A DNA stretch of 64,000 nt, from positions 1 to 64,000 of the forward strand of contig NW_026251747.1 of the NCBI RefSeq assembly GCF_025024155.1, written 5' to 3'. Below the pieces are notes generated by a model. It was given only the letters and a program-made list of their open reading frames with translations, searched no databases and was not told the DNA's origin. The stretch is from Gamsiella multidivaricata (lineage: Eukaryota > Mortierellomycota > Mortierellomycetes > Mortierellales > Mortierellaceae). Each line of letters starts with the position of its first letter. The stretch's first letter is position 1. Both the position numbers and the translations under genes were made by a program. Positions 11,102 to 23,323 of this stretch are shown here, in pieces.

Positions 11102-13152
11102 GGGGCAGGCCCGGGGAATGTGACCGTGCAACAGGCAGAACAGCAAAAGCGAGAACAGCGACAATTGGAAGAGGAGCGACAGCAGGAGGAGCAACGACGC
11201 CTGCGGGACATCGAGAGGCGGGATCGACACAAAGAACGACAAAGACGACGCCATTTATATCGTAGATATATGAATGGGGATGCAGAGGCGTGTATATACC
11301 ACTTGCACGAGGATGCACACAAGGTGGTGGACAATATGACGACACCTGTTCGCCAACCATCGCCGGCAGTATCAGAGCGAGATTTATTTGGATTAGCGCT
11401 CCAGGTACCAACAATCCAGCAAATTCGGACAGCTAGGAGACGTTTGCAAACACATCAAAGGCTTCACTTCTGATCGGATGGGTCAGTGATTCACAACGGC
11501 ACAGAGTAGGTCAGTGCAGTATTTGGAGTTGTCGTTTCTGTGGATGGTGGTCCCTACACAACGGCGTTCAGTGGACGGGTCGGGGGATACGCGTCGTCAA
11601 CAATTGCAGAGATATGTGGGCTCTTGGCAACAATTCTTATCAGCCCAAGGGAAGAGAACGTCGACATCTACATCGACAATCTCACAGTTGTCAACAATTT
11701 CAAGGAGTTGGTGCAGCAGCGGGATTCAGCAACAGCAAGGCAGCATTTGAGATCTGCAGATGCACAGTGGTGGGCGATGGTACATTATGCCTTCTTGCAA
11801 CAAGAACAAGGTATATCTGTGCATTGGATACGAGGATATGCTGGACACCGTGGCAACGAGGCTGCAGACACTGTTGCCAAGGCAGCACATGGGATCGATA
11901 CAGGACTATGGAGGCTAGACGCAACGCAACACCATGATTTGAAATGCCACGCACAGTTTGCAACACACAGTGCAGACCTGGACTTGAGAAGGATACTGAA
12001 GCTGCAGTCCGCGGTGCGACACCATTATCAGTGGACATTGCAGCATCGAACGAGGACCTACATCAAGGATTGGCGGTCGGTAGCATGGGCGCCCACGCTA
12101 CGGATCTTACACGATAACAACCCGCCAAAGCGCTTATACACCAGCCTGGAAGACTGTCGTTTACGTTCGCACAGGATCAAGAAGTTGCATGGAGATTTGC
12201 CGACATTGCAGGCGATGAAGAAACGACATCCAGATACCTACCAAACGGATATATGTCGTAGGTGCGAAAGGGAAGCAGAGACGAACGATCATCTTTGGCG
12301 TTGTTCAGCCACCTTATACGACCAGCGGCAGGAGTGGAGGGACGTGGTGGAGGAGGTGGAGTCGAATGGATATCGTGCATGGAGACAGGCAGTGCGAAAA
12401 TGGGAACAGGAGAGAGAGGAGGCCGAACGCTATCTGGGAGTCAATGCAGTGGATTCAGGGGACGGCAGAAAGACGAGAGACATATCACGTTGCGGAAGGA
12501 GAGGCATCGAAGAGTGATGCGGATTGGGAGGTCAAGGAGTTATACCGAGGTTTGGTGCCAACGAGACTCATTGAGACCTGGAAGCAGCTATTTACCACCA
12601 CCAAGTGGATTGCGACGATCATGGTGACAAAGTTCGTGAGCAGGATCGAAGAATTTGGCAGGACCAAGATATGGAACAAACGATGCGAGAACACTGTCGC
12701 CTGGGAAAAGTCAGTTAGAATCACATTCATGAGCAAACGCGCCGGAGGACGCAACGGTGATCGGGGACACCAACGTAGTGTTGGTGATTTCTCTGGTTTG
12801 AAAGGGAGACGGTTACTTGCAACGGAGATCCAGGAAGGTAAACGGACCGCGGATTATAGGGTGCTGCAGCATTGTTTGGGGCGAAGGAAGTTGTACATAA
12901 TGGAGGGTTTATTCGGTTTAAAAACAACTATATTAACATTGGATCTGGACTAGGGGAAGTGTATCGCACAACAGGTCACGCAGGAGTTAGGTTAGACTAG
13001 CTATGCGACATGGGTTATGAATCTGACGCCTCAAGCCAACATAGTTGGTAGGGGGCGCGGCTCTGCCGTGCATGGAAGGCATCTATGGCTTCAAGGCCTT
13101 TGCGGACCATGCGTCTCGTGCTCATGTGGATTTATGTTAATAAAAAAAAAAA
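11102..13152 (+). mobile_element. 5'-truncated non-LTR retrotransposon with RNase H, copy 2
   Basis: A second, divergent LINE 3' end. An Arg/Gln-rich stretch (11120-11473) leads into an RNase H domain. The first catalytic Asp is in SDGSV just after an in-frame TGA near 11471. Later marks are GYASSTIAEICGLLATI, the IYIDNLTVV Asp, and GHRGNEAADTVAKAAHG. The zinc-binding tail KKLHGDLPTLQAMKKRHP ... CRRCEREAETNDHLWRC follows. The frame breaks near 12460 and continues in another frame to 12953 with the same KELYRGLVP block as copy 1. Stops and the frameshift make it inactive. An A-rich tail is at about 13139-13152. Confidence 0.75.
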
Positions 13153-13202
13153 AGAGTGAGCAGCAGGATATTAGTCTTTTTGCATACTGCCATGACAACA
13201 TC

Positions 13203-14446
13203 ATTGAACATGATCTGCGCCAGCTACTCAAGCAGTAGACAACCATCCGACGGCACTAGGCCTGGACAACTCAGCATCGTGTCAAGAGAGCGATTTCAGA
13301 CCTCGACGACGTCGAATGGCGATCGACCTTCGCTCTTGTTCATGACAGGCGATCTGTACATACATTTTACAGCAACGCCGCAGACACGCGTCGGAGAACG
13401 CACCCCATCAAGAAGCTACATGGTATGCTGCTCACTATGAACACCATGAAGGCTCGCCATCCTGACATCTACCCTGACCGTGTCTGCTGCGTCTGCAACA
13501 TCCAGGACGAGGACAACGACCACCTGTGGACTTGCAGCGCCAATAGTGATGTCTGCAAACAGATCTGGCATGATGGTCTGCAGCAGATCGGCAAGTGGGA
13601 CCGAGCTGAGACGGCAGCTTACAACAAGAAAAGCAAGAAGCAGCATGAGCACGAGATTGCTTGTAACAAGGCCCGTGCCGCTGCACCGAAACCCATCGTA
13701 TAGACTTGTCCCAAGACATCGACCCATATCCAAGGACTGTCCTGCATCGGTGGGACTTAGTTGCTGCTCCTAGGTGACGACTTTATCGACCGCTCTCCGG
13801 ATTTAACCTGGAGAATTAGCGATTGTACCGCGGGATCACACCCATCAGCCTAATCAAGGAGTGGGGTAGCCTATTCACCTCGCCACCTTTGATTGCGCGA
13901 CAGGTCATCCACAAGTTTGTCAGCTTTATTGAGACGCAGGCTACGGTTCTGATCTGGAAACCACGCTGCAACGCGACCATTACTCGGGAAAGAGAGTGGG
14001 GAGTCACAGCCAAGACGAAACGCGCATCATACAAGGGCTCTCGAGGAGACTGGAGTGGGGGCAATGGATACATTTGCGACGCTGATCGCTGTCCGTGTGG
14101 TGCGTTGCTCGCCGACCATGCAAACGGGAGCTGCCCTGGCCCCGTACTCGACCCAGACGCAGCGGATCGGACGCTGCTGGACTGCCTGCAAGAGAGGAGG
14201 CGGCTGAAAACCATGGAGGGGATGGGAAAGATACCCTTTTTGTAACAAGGAGTTTTCAGCTTTTTAACACACTGATGAGGTGTGGCAATATTTTGCACAG
14301 GCCCTAGGAGCAGGTCCGGGGAATGTGACCTGTCTTTTGGAGACTGTGGATCGGCTCTACTTTGGTGGAAAGGACGACTGTAGTAGATCATTGCTAGTTA
14401 GGTCTGATAGACTCGTAGGACCAGTCGACTCGAGAGAGGATCCTAT
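13203..14446 (+). mobile_element. Decayed non-LTR retrotransposon fragment, copy 3
   Basis: Closely related to copy 1, starting at the same internal point (GAACATGATCTGC) and running into the same 3' UTR. Several in-frame stops interrupt it: TAG after LLKQ near 13236, TAG before GCC near 13257, and TAG after KPIV near 13700. A frame change near 13820 restores the block ITPISLIKEWGSLFTSP and the end at 14245. Most early stops equal CAG in copy 1. No poly(A) tail remains; similarity fades near 14446. Confidence 0.8.
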
Positions 14447-14580
14447 TTGAGCGCCGGGAGGCATAAAAAAACCCCAACGCGCTTGGCCGCGTCGTCGCTT
14501 TTAGATGATGGTTCATGGCATCCAAAAGCATATTGTAACAAAACACAACTTTATTTCTTCGTCTACATGCCGTATGCGAA
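14246..14580. other. LINE 3' UTR remnant and 3' flank of the methyltransferase gene
   Basis: The first ~200 nt match the 3' UTR of LINE copy 1. The remainder separates the retroelement cluster from the stop codon of the minus-strand methyltransferase at 14581, so the gene's polyadenylation site should fall here. No other feature is seen. Confidence 0.5.
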
Positions 14581-17500
14581 CTAGCTTGTGTATCGATTAA
14601 GTAAGTCCCTTAAAAGCTGTGCCGCCGCCTGTGCGTTCTCTAATACTGATGGCGCATAAGAAGGTGTCTTGGAACGCCTCAGTCCCGCGGACTCGGGAGT
14701 GTCAGTCTCCATCGACTGCATTGTTGCAGACGCCGTCGTTTGTTGCTTATCACCCTCAGCATTACCCTCGTCGTCGCTGTCGCTTCCATCCCATCGATAT
14801 AGGCCTACGACAGTAATTCCCAGTCTTGAAGCTGCTGTCTCTGGCAACTGTGCAAGTCCTTCCATCCGCTCTATCGATGGCTGTCTCGACAAGCCTTGAG
14901 ATGACAGCAAGGGCTCAAAACCAGGCATCCGACCTGGGCCTGCGGCGCTAGGAGGCGAGTTTGGCACCGTTAGCGACTGAACAGCAGATCCGTAGACAAG
15001 TTTGAGCTCCAGTTCCAGCAGTTTCTGGAATTTAGGTCCTATCCCGTAGAGCATGTACCCGTATTGGTCCACAGCCCACTGCAACATTTCAATTATCGCG
15101 ACAGCACGTTCTATTGCCTGCAGGATCCTGTCGCATTCGTTGGAGAGCTCTGTGTTGCTGCTGAGTGGAGGTGGCGATATAGATGCAAAAGCTGCTGATA
15201 CTGATGAAGAGCCTTCTGACGCTGGTGTAGCTTCATTATGTGCGACTCTAATACCGATATTGGCTGCTGTGAACCCGAGATTTGCATGAGAGTTCTGCGC
15301 ATCATCCTGCCCAACTAAGCTCTGTTCTGCAGGAGTAGCAGCCAAGATGCCGACTTGGTTTGCGTAGTTTAGTCGAGTATCGAGGTATTGCTCGCGTGAC
15401 GAAGGGACCCTCCGTTCAATATTGTCGTCCGTATCCGTGTCCGTGTCCGTCGCTGTATTGGTATCTGTGTCCGTGTCGGTGAAGAGTAAGCCAGATCGTG
15501 GGCCCCGCGAAAACGATGACATGGAAGAGGATTGAGAAATCGATGGCGTGTAGCTGAATGCTCTCCCAGAGTTTAACAACATCCTCCGCACCTGCTCCTT
15601 GGTTTTTGCCAACACTCCTGCCGGGGCATCCCCACCCTTTCGAATCCAATCCAACAGACCGTGATTGCCGCCTGCAGTCGTCATACTGCCCGCCATTAAC
15701 TGCTCCCCCAACCTGCCGCCTCTGCCTGTTGTAGCGAATCCTCGTTTGCCAACCCCGGCATGGCTGTGGTGACATCCAGTGAGCTGCCAGCACATCACCG
15801 CCTGGTAGAGAAGATCCTTCAGTTCGACCATTAACTCTCCAAGCCTTGAGGCATACTTAGTCCTGGCTGCATTGCTCTTCACATCACGATCCTGAAAGGG
15901 TATCTTGGCCATGGATTCTCGGAAAAGCCGCATTCTGCCTTGCTGGTCGTACTGGCAGTGATGTAGAACAAAGAACTGGAGCGTACTCGAATTGAGCAGA
16001 GTAAGAAAGTACATCAACGGCGGGCTCTGCTTGGCATCGTAATGGTGCGAAAGCACATTCATCGTCAGATAAATGCACTGGTTCGTCACTGCCAAAGAGT
16101 TGTTGTCGAGAAAAAAACGTTGACGTGGCTGTGTCTTTGAAAAGTAGCCGTAGTTGATAGGATGGATGATCTTTTCTGGGACATCAGACCTGTGCAATGG
16201 CATGCAATGTACAGAGGCAAAATGAATTCGAGCTCAAGGTAAAAAAAAAAAAAAAGAGACCTTCCTGATAACTTACCCGCATTGATTGGTAGAACAGTAA
16301 GCAACGCCTTCATCGTCGGCATTCTGCTGCTTGCCGGTCGGAGTCACCTTCTTCTTCTTCGACGCAAGTCCTGGTTGAAAATGACTCCTCACATCCTTCA
16401 AATAGCTCCACAGTGCCAGCGAGCCCTCAACGCCCTGCTCCACCTGCTGCTTCAGTACCTTGACTGACTCTCTGTCCACCATGCAAAGCGCATATAGTCG
16501 TCGGGGGTCTGGTTTCGGGACGATGTAGGACTCTGCTGGTGACCCCTCCTTCTTGCTCAGTCTCAGACGATCCCGACTCTGCCAGAATAGTCCCTCCTTA
16601 TGTATGACCTTGCTGGAGGCGCCAAGAGCGCTTTCTTCTGGAGAATTCTTGCCATTCCAGTACATCGCTGGTCGGAACCATCGATCAACCATAGCACTTC
16701 CGAAGTTCACACGTGCATACTCCATTCGAGCCACGAGGCCGTATACAGGGTTGGTGTTGGGACCTCGGTGCCACAAAAGGGGTTCCGGAGCGCTCAAGCG
16801 ATTTATCTTCTTTGTGCCAGCGGAGCAAATGCCACCCAGATCTTGAGTGAGCGCCAGCAGATAGGCCGTCAGCCCTGAGGATGGCATCATGGGTGCGAAG
16901 GAATATGTGCGTGTTGAGGCAGTTGTCGTTGCTATTGAGCTGCTTACGCCTACTCCAGCCGCCGGAGATGTCGAAAGGGGGGCGGTAATGGAGGCACTTA
17001 GCTCTTGGCGACTCTTGAGCGACGCCATGATGCTGAGATCATTTCCAGACCCAAGGTGACTCTCTAGGTTAAAGTCCATGTAATCCTGCAAGATGCCTGC
17101 CAACGGTCTGTGATGGTCAGTATGCCGTAGAAATGCTGTGCAATGCTCTTGAAGAACCCTTCCTCTTCTAGAAGGATCGGAGTGAGAAGGTCCAAGTGCG
17201 CGGATCTTGAAGACAAGTGAATCCGTCTGGACCTTTGAAAAAACTTTGAAGGGTTCGAACTGGAAGAACTCATCCATCAGACAGCTCTCGAAGAGCCAGG
17301 CACTGTACGAAAAGATTAGTGATCATTCATAGTGGTTGTGCACGCTTTCAGAAAGATGAATCCGCATAGTCCAACGGTGTCCTACCGCAATTTGGCTGCA
17401 AACTCCAATGTAAGCCATTGACTCGCTTGTATAGAGAAAAAGAAGAAGAGAGAGAAGGAGGGCATCTCAGCGCTTTTGCTGTTGACCACGCACAATCGGT

Positions 17501-20500
17501 GAGAATGATAGCGTTCGCAACGGCTTACCTGTGATCATGCAAGAAACTCCTGTATAGGGCTTCACCCTCTGAGCAGCAAACCAGATAAAGTACCCATACA
17601 CTTGCATCATTCCTTTGGCGCCGGATCTCAATTGGATCGATGATTTTTCTGTCACCAAGGATGCAAAAGAACCAGTACTGGTACTTGATCCGGGTGTAGC
17701 CACCTCCAATTCTGATTCGTTCGCACCTTCATCATTTCCTGTTTCCATCGTTGGTAGGCCTCCTTCTTCAGCGAATGTACCTGGGTTATCGACGCTTCCT
17801 TTGCTGATCAATGTCGTCTTCTGCAGCTTAGACAACCCAACATTAGTAGCAGTGGCAACTGTGCCTCCGAAACTCGAACCCAAAATGCTCCAGTCATATA
17901 CCTCCGGATCTGGTGCACTGAAGGTACCGGTCTTACGAATTATGTAGGGTGGATTGGTGACGATAAAGTCGAACTGAAGCTGCTCCGCATTTCTGAGTTG
18001 CAGAATGCAGTTACGCTCCCATACCGTCTCCGGATCATCTCCATTCGGGATCGTCAACTGAAGGGTATCGTTCCTGAAGAGATGAAGTCGAGGGAGCTTG
18101 ATTTCCTGCGTTTGTCTAGACTCAATGCTCAGTCCCGCACCATCCTGTAGTGCAACTCGCTTGTTCGCCTGTGATAACTCCTGAACGCGCTGAACAAGGG
18201 GTATAAGAGCAGCGAGGATACCACAACGTGCCATCCAGAACGCGAAACCATCCAGTTCGATCCCCCATACGTGCTCACATATTTGGCGAAGCAACAACCT
18301 TGAGGCAACTTTTGAGTTCCATATGATTCCGCCATGACCGTATTGCGCCTCCTGAATCAGCATGCGGACATAACACGAAAGAAACGTTGACACACCTAAA
18401 CACGGATCGAGTGCTGTAGGGATCAAGGGTATCGATGGCTCCTGTTTGTGGAGGCCTCTGAACCCTGTGTAGATGTCGTGCCTCTCTGCAATAACGTCTG
18501 TATGATTCAGGCTGATAAATTCCACAAATCTGTTCAACAAGCTTCCTAGTCCCTTAACCGTCCTCTTCCACATAAATTCAACTACTCCAGGCGGGGTATA
18601 GAACTGTCCGTGGTCTTTCTGGTGCTCCTTGACCATGATGGAGAGAACGTGCGTTGTGTAGAGTTCGTTCAGGAGGACATCGAAATGGGTTGTGCCCAAT
18701 TGCTGGACTGAAATGGCCCCTCCTTCCCTGAATAGTGGCCCGCCTGGATCAGAGGCGAATAGATGAAAATGCCATGCGAACAAGCCGACCTGCTTCATCG
18801 GCTCCATCTTTGTCTCTTCATTGTATCGGCTGTGCTGGAACTCCCCTGCTAATGCCTCGCCAATCGGCTTGAGAAAATTATCCATATCATCAAACAGCGC
18901 CAAAAACTCCCCCAAAAGATCACTGCCCGGGCCTTTGCTTCGACGGGCGTCGTCGACCATGTCCATGCCAGTATCCAAACCCTGCTCCAACCCACGGCAT
19001 AGTTTTTCGTCCTGATGTTGAGGTTCAAGCGCGTTGGGCTTGAGTAGCGTCTGCATGAGCCAACACACGACACTCACAAAGGCCGTCATCAGTGCAAGGA
19101 ACTCGACCGTTGATTGATATATCTCCGCCGCTGCGTCCTGTTCCGCGGCCAATGCTCCTGTAGCAGTGCTGGTGGCTGCGAATCGCATCGCTTCGGTATC
19201 CAGAGTACTCTCTGTGTCCGCGTTGCCAGGATAAGCCATTGATTTGGAGAGCTGTGAAGGAGGAAGAGGTGATGATCGCTGTCGATTTGTATTCAGGTTC
19301 AACCTATCTGATCTGGCTGTTACTTCCACTTCCTTCATTGCTGACAACGGAGCTGTGCCTGCTACTGGCGCCGCTATGGACATGAGTTCCCGGAGATGCG
19401 CCAACGACTGAAGAAAGGTCGGCCGAAAGGTCATTGGCTGTTGTTGAGATGAATTATCTCGCGTGGCAAGAGCACTGTGTGACATCAGCATCCCGTTAAG
19501 TAGCTCCAGAAGCACGCGCTCGAGATTAGGATCGCCCCCTTTGATATCCAAAAAAAGGTATAAAGTATTGTTAGTTTGGACAACAAAAACGGTACATTCA
19601 TGCATTATTAAATAATCTTTTGTGGCATTATGCATTGTACCTTTTCTGGAATGAATAAACGAATCGAGTAGCTTTCTGACGTGCAGCTTTGTTGAGATCA
19701 ACAGTCGCCCCAGCTGAATGCCAATAGTTCCCGCTGCGTCTTGGCTCGTATTTGGCCCAGTACGGCTGGTCCCCTCTTTGATCGGGAACTCGTTTGAGTC
19801 CCGCCGCTTGGCAACTGCTGGTCTACGTGCACCGTGGGAAAGCGGGGGGGAAGATGGATCCGAGGAAGAGGAATTGGGAAGGGTATTCGAGGAAGAAGAT
19901 GACAATCCTGACACGGGAGAATAGAAACGGCGTATGTATGAGCTGTCGCCCGTACGTTGCTGTATGGATTGAGCTCGAAAGTGAGGCATAGGAATTGAGT
20001 GTGTTATTCTGGAGCGAGCAGGGAAGGAGTAACTTTTTGATATGGGAGTTGGCACGTGCGCAGTGTCTGACAAGCACTCTTGAGCATGGCGGCCATGTCT
20101 TTGCTGGTGTGCTTGTTGTTGTTGCTGTTGATACTGTCGCTGTCCCTCGAGGCTTGCTCCCTGCAATTGCAATGACACGTCATGTTGTTGCTGCTCCAAA
20201 TGATGAATGTCTGCACTGAGAAAAGTCATATTTGGCGGGGGCGACAATATAAACGGTCTCTTGTTTGCACCAGATGTCTTAACCCCTGTTATGGATGGCA
20301 GATTGTCGTGTCTCGGAGCAGAAGGCTCGAATGCTCCAGAAGAGAAGCTGTCATGACGAAGGTTCGAGTCCTGAGACAACGGCGGCTGGAGCTGATTGAG
20401 ACGTTGTTGCGCATGTCCAGTGAAGGTCTGAATTTGGGTTCGGGGGTGAAATTGGTTGCCACCACCATCTTCATCCATACTAACGTCAGATGGCGGCAAT

Positions 20501-21486
20501 CTTGTGTAAGCAAACGGCGGCAAAGCGGGCATGGATTGATCGTAAGCGTGTCTCTGGGGTACAGGCAGAGTCGATCTTCCAAGATCATGACTACTGCTAC
20601 TGCGACCGCTCCCAAACCCAGTAATATGGCTCGCTCGACCCCTCTTTCTTCTTGGGATGGAATCAAGGTCCGGACTCTGGTGGGGATAGCATATGGATGA
20701 GCGTACATCGCCTTCAGAAGGGACGACAGTAATTGGGCGAGGAAGCGGAGGAGGGGGGAAAGGAGAAGAAGTGGCAGAAAAAGCGGATGTGGACACTGAG
20801 GAGAGGGTTTTCGCACGATGCCGTCGAAACGCCAAAGACTGCCCCGAAGGAGATTGGAGGGTCGATGTGGGTTGTGAGAAGAATGAGGGTGGTAGGGCTG
20901 GGGAGGATTGTGGAAGTGCAAGTGAAGATAATGTGGGTAAGGTTGGTGGTACGGATGCTTGCGATATCATTTCGTGTCGGCGGGCAAAGGACGGATTGAC
21001 GTTATGAGTATGGCTAGGGGCATTGAACGGACGACCCCTTTGCCTGCTGTAATCTTCTAGTGCACTTGATGAGCTCAAGTATTGCTGATTCTGGTGGTGA
21101 TACTGATGCTGTTGCTGTTGTTCCTGTCCTTGGCCCTGCATCTGCTCCTCCTGTGGATGTAGCTCTCTGCGACACTGCATGGATCTCTGGTGAGCGCGTT
21201 CATTTGAGCGCATCCTGCTGTGGCCCTGGCGCGAATGTTCTTGCACAGAATGTCGAGGCAACTGACTGTCCTGCAGCCAATCAGTATGAGCGCGGCGATG
21301 GTTCTCCTGGCTGAGACTAAGGTGGCTGTATGCATCCGAAAGCTGTGCTCCTTGACGCAGATAATGACCATGTTCGCTCTGAATCTGTTGCAGGCGTGGA
21401 CTATGATGGTGGGGGCTGCTGGGACGCTCGTAGTGATTATTATTTTGTTGCTGCTCCTGCTGCTGCTGCTGTTGTTGCTGCTGTCG

Positions 21487-21529
<43 letters not shown>

Positions 21530-21834
21530 AACATCAGATGGGTGCTATGATGTACAAGGTATTGATGATGCTGCTGGGAAAGGTTCTGAGGGTGGTGTTC
21601 ATAAGGAGAAGAGTGATACTGCGGTGCGGAGGAAGAGTAAGTCAACGAAGCCTGTAAGTGCTGTGCATGATGTGGCCGTTGATCTGGGATCGACTGCTGT
21701 CCTGGAGAGAGAGTTTGGGGGTGCGGTGGTTGTATTACACCCTGGTCATACACCGGCCTGGGATAGGTTCTCACTTGGTTCTCCTCTCTCCATTCAACCT
21801 TGTTGTGGTGTGATGGATTGTAATATGGATTCAT
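14581..21834 (-). CDS. Bacterial-type (type IIG-like) N6-adenine DNA methyltransferase, giant polyQ form
   Basis: Hand-spliced exons 19641-21834, 17529-19538, 17386-17425, 16277-17302 and 14581-16189 give 2,292 aa with consistent phases. The N-terminal ~650 residues are Gln/Ser/Pro-rich, with a pure polyQ run near residues 100-130. The core follows the order of TaqI/Eco57I-type gamma methylases: motif X FYTPPGVVEFM (~1047), motif I DPCLGVSTFL (~1107), motif II GIELDGFAFWMARCG, motif III FRNDTLQL, catalytic NPPY (~1260), then YFIWFAAQRVKPYTGVSCMI joined across the 40-nt exon to TASQWLTLEFAAKLR. A TaqI-like specificity region (FLTLLNSSTLQFF ... MAKIPF, ~1800-1860) follows. Such enzymes transfer methyl from S-adenosylmethionine to adenine N6 in DNA. 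Catalytic residues appear intact. No nuclease motif is seen. Long-term fungal adaptation is suggested by four introns and disordered extensions. Confidence 0.85.
19539..19640 (-). other. Frame-preserving intron in the methyltransferase gene
   Basis: This 102-nt segment starts GTACAATG, ends ATCAAAG, and has a CTAAC branch-like sequence followed by a T-rich run. Its length is a multiple of three and it contains no stop, so retention would add 34 residues. Removal joins SFIHSRK to GGDPNLERVLLELL, which reads naturally. I therefore treat it as an intron. Confidence 0.65.
21486..21530 (-). repeat. CAA-type polyglutamine microsatellite
   Basis: An almost pure GTT repeat on the plus strand, reading as consecutive CAA glutamine codons in the methyltransferase N terminus. 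It is likely length-variable between strains. Confidence 0.85.
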
Positions 21835-21913
21835 TTTTGATAATTCCGAGATCAGTTAAAGCACATTTCTGAGTACGGAAATCAACTAAAAGATGTTCAA
21901 AGATACACACACG

Positions 21914-21945
<32 letters not shown>

Positions 21946-23323
21946 CAAGACAAGGCAAGAGTAAAGAAGGAGCAGCAGAGATGGGAACGGTAAGGATTGT
22001 GCGGTTGAATGCAAAAATAAAAGTAAGCAGAAGCGAGCAAAACAGAATAATGCCTTGAGGGCAAGGTGAGAGTGGAAGGGAGGAAAGAGAAGATTCACTG
22101 GTGGTTGAGTAAAATATTAATCAAAGACTTTTGTACAAAAACAGAAAAAAAACAGATTCAAGCTGTCAACAGAGGATGATAAGGAAGGCAAAGAGCAAGA
22201 GGCAAAAGAGAACAAAATAAGCAAAGACAAGAGGCAAGGGCCCTTCTACGCATTTTCTCCCTTGCATTCAAATGCTCGTCTTTGTAGCCCCCCTCACTGC
22301 ATGGTCCATTCAGTTTGCCTCAATGCGCCCACCCTCCTCTTCATTTTGAGGTTGCCGCTCGTCTTTACATCGTATTTACTCTGTTTCATTTTCAACGGAT
22401 TATTCTCTTCTTTTTTTTTCTTACCCATCCTTGTATCTCCGCCCTCATGGTGTTTCACCTCATGGTGTTCCACCTCAATGGACGACCCAGGAAATCGTCA
22501 AGGACGTCCTCAATTGAAAGGATTGATGATATCAGTCATGTATGCTCCATATAGTTGTATGCGAGGGCTGTGTCCTCAGGGATGAGCAAGTGCACTTTGT
22601 GCGACCAAGCCTTCCACCCTGCGTCAACACAACTCCCAAAGTCCGGAGACTAAACCAATGGAATGGGGAATGAAAAGAGAGCTAGACAAAGGATTCAGAA
22701 TGCAAACAGCTAAACTGGGCACAATCCAATTGGTATTCCCGCCTGCAGAGAAGACAAGAAAAGTCAAAGACAGCACTCATGGGAGTGGAATGCAGAATGC
22801 GATCCGCTTGGCGAAGCAGGTGGCCAACGCAATACAACACAGGACACTATTCGATGTGCATGAGGAAGAGTAGGGGGAGATTTGGCTCATGCTAGACCAA
22901 TTCCTCTTCTATTCCTGGCCTACGTTAGTATCCAGTTTGCCCGTCTCTCCTGTCTGTCCTGTCTATCCTTTCTGTCCTTTCTGTAGTGGCGGGACACTCC
23001 GGCGACAGTTGGATCTTTTTTTGGGCGGCAAAAAAAGGATAAGAATGAACACGCGGAGTATAGGCAAGCACAAACCCTCTTTTTTTCCTTGCTCCTCCAT
23101 TGTTTGGTTCATTTCCCATACACTCCTGAACCCTATTATTCCTTTATTCACTCCACATTACCATCGTGAACACGCAACCGTCGTATTTTTTATGGCCCTT
23201 AGTTCAACCGTGCTTCATGTATTTTTTTCCCTAATTTCTAGTTGTGTCATTGACATGCATGCCTTACGTTCACATTAATGTAATGAGCAAATATCCTCAT
23301 TGAGTGGCCGTCTAGAGCTTTGA
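21835..23323. other. Promoter side of the methyltransferase gene; no supported gene
   Basis: Contains the upstream region of the minus-strand methyltransferase, including a poly(A) run near 21915-21943 and purine-rich sequence to about 22250. Open frames at 22262-22585, 22658-22873 and 22889-23278 do not form a recognisable or spliceable protein. A short duplicated phrase (CCTCATGGTGTT) sits near 22446-22470. Confidence 0.4.

Noticed and set aside
11120..11473. Independent Arg/Gln-rich coiled-coil gene
   Set aside because: It leads directly into the RNase H domain of LINE copy 2, separated only by an in-frame stop, so it is part of the retroelement.
20289..20921. 210-codon frame and others on both strands inside the methyltransferase gene
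   Set aside because: They are shadows of the long Gln/Ser-rich coding exon in other frames.
14581..21834. Restriction-modification system
   Set aside because: No PD-(D/E)xK or other nuclease motif is visible in the protein, and no nuclease gene is adjacent; only the methylase and specificity parts are seen.
22889..23278. 129-codon plus-strand frame with hydrophobic stretches
   Set aside because: T-rich sequence gives apparent hydrophobicity; no motif, and a poor start context.
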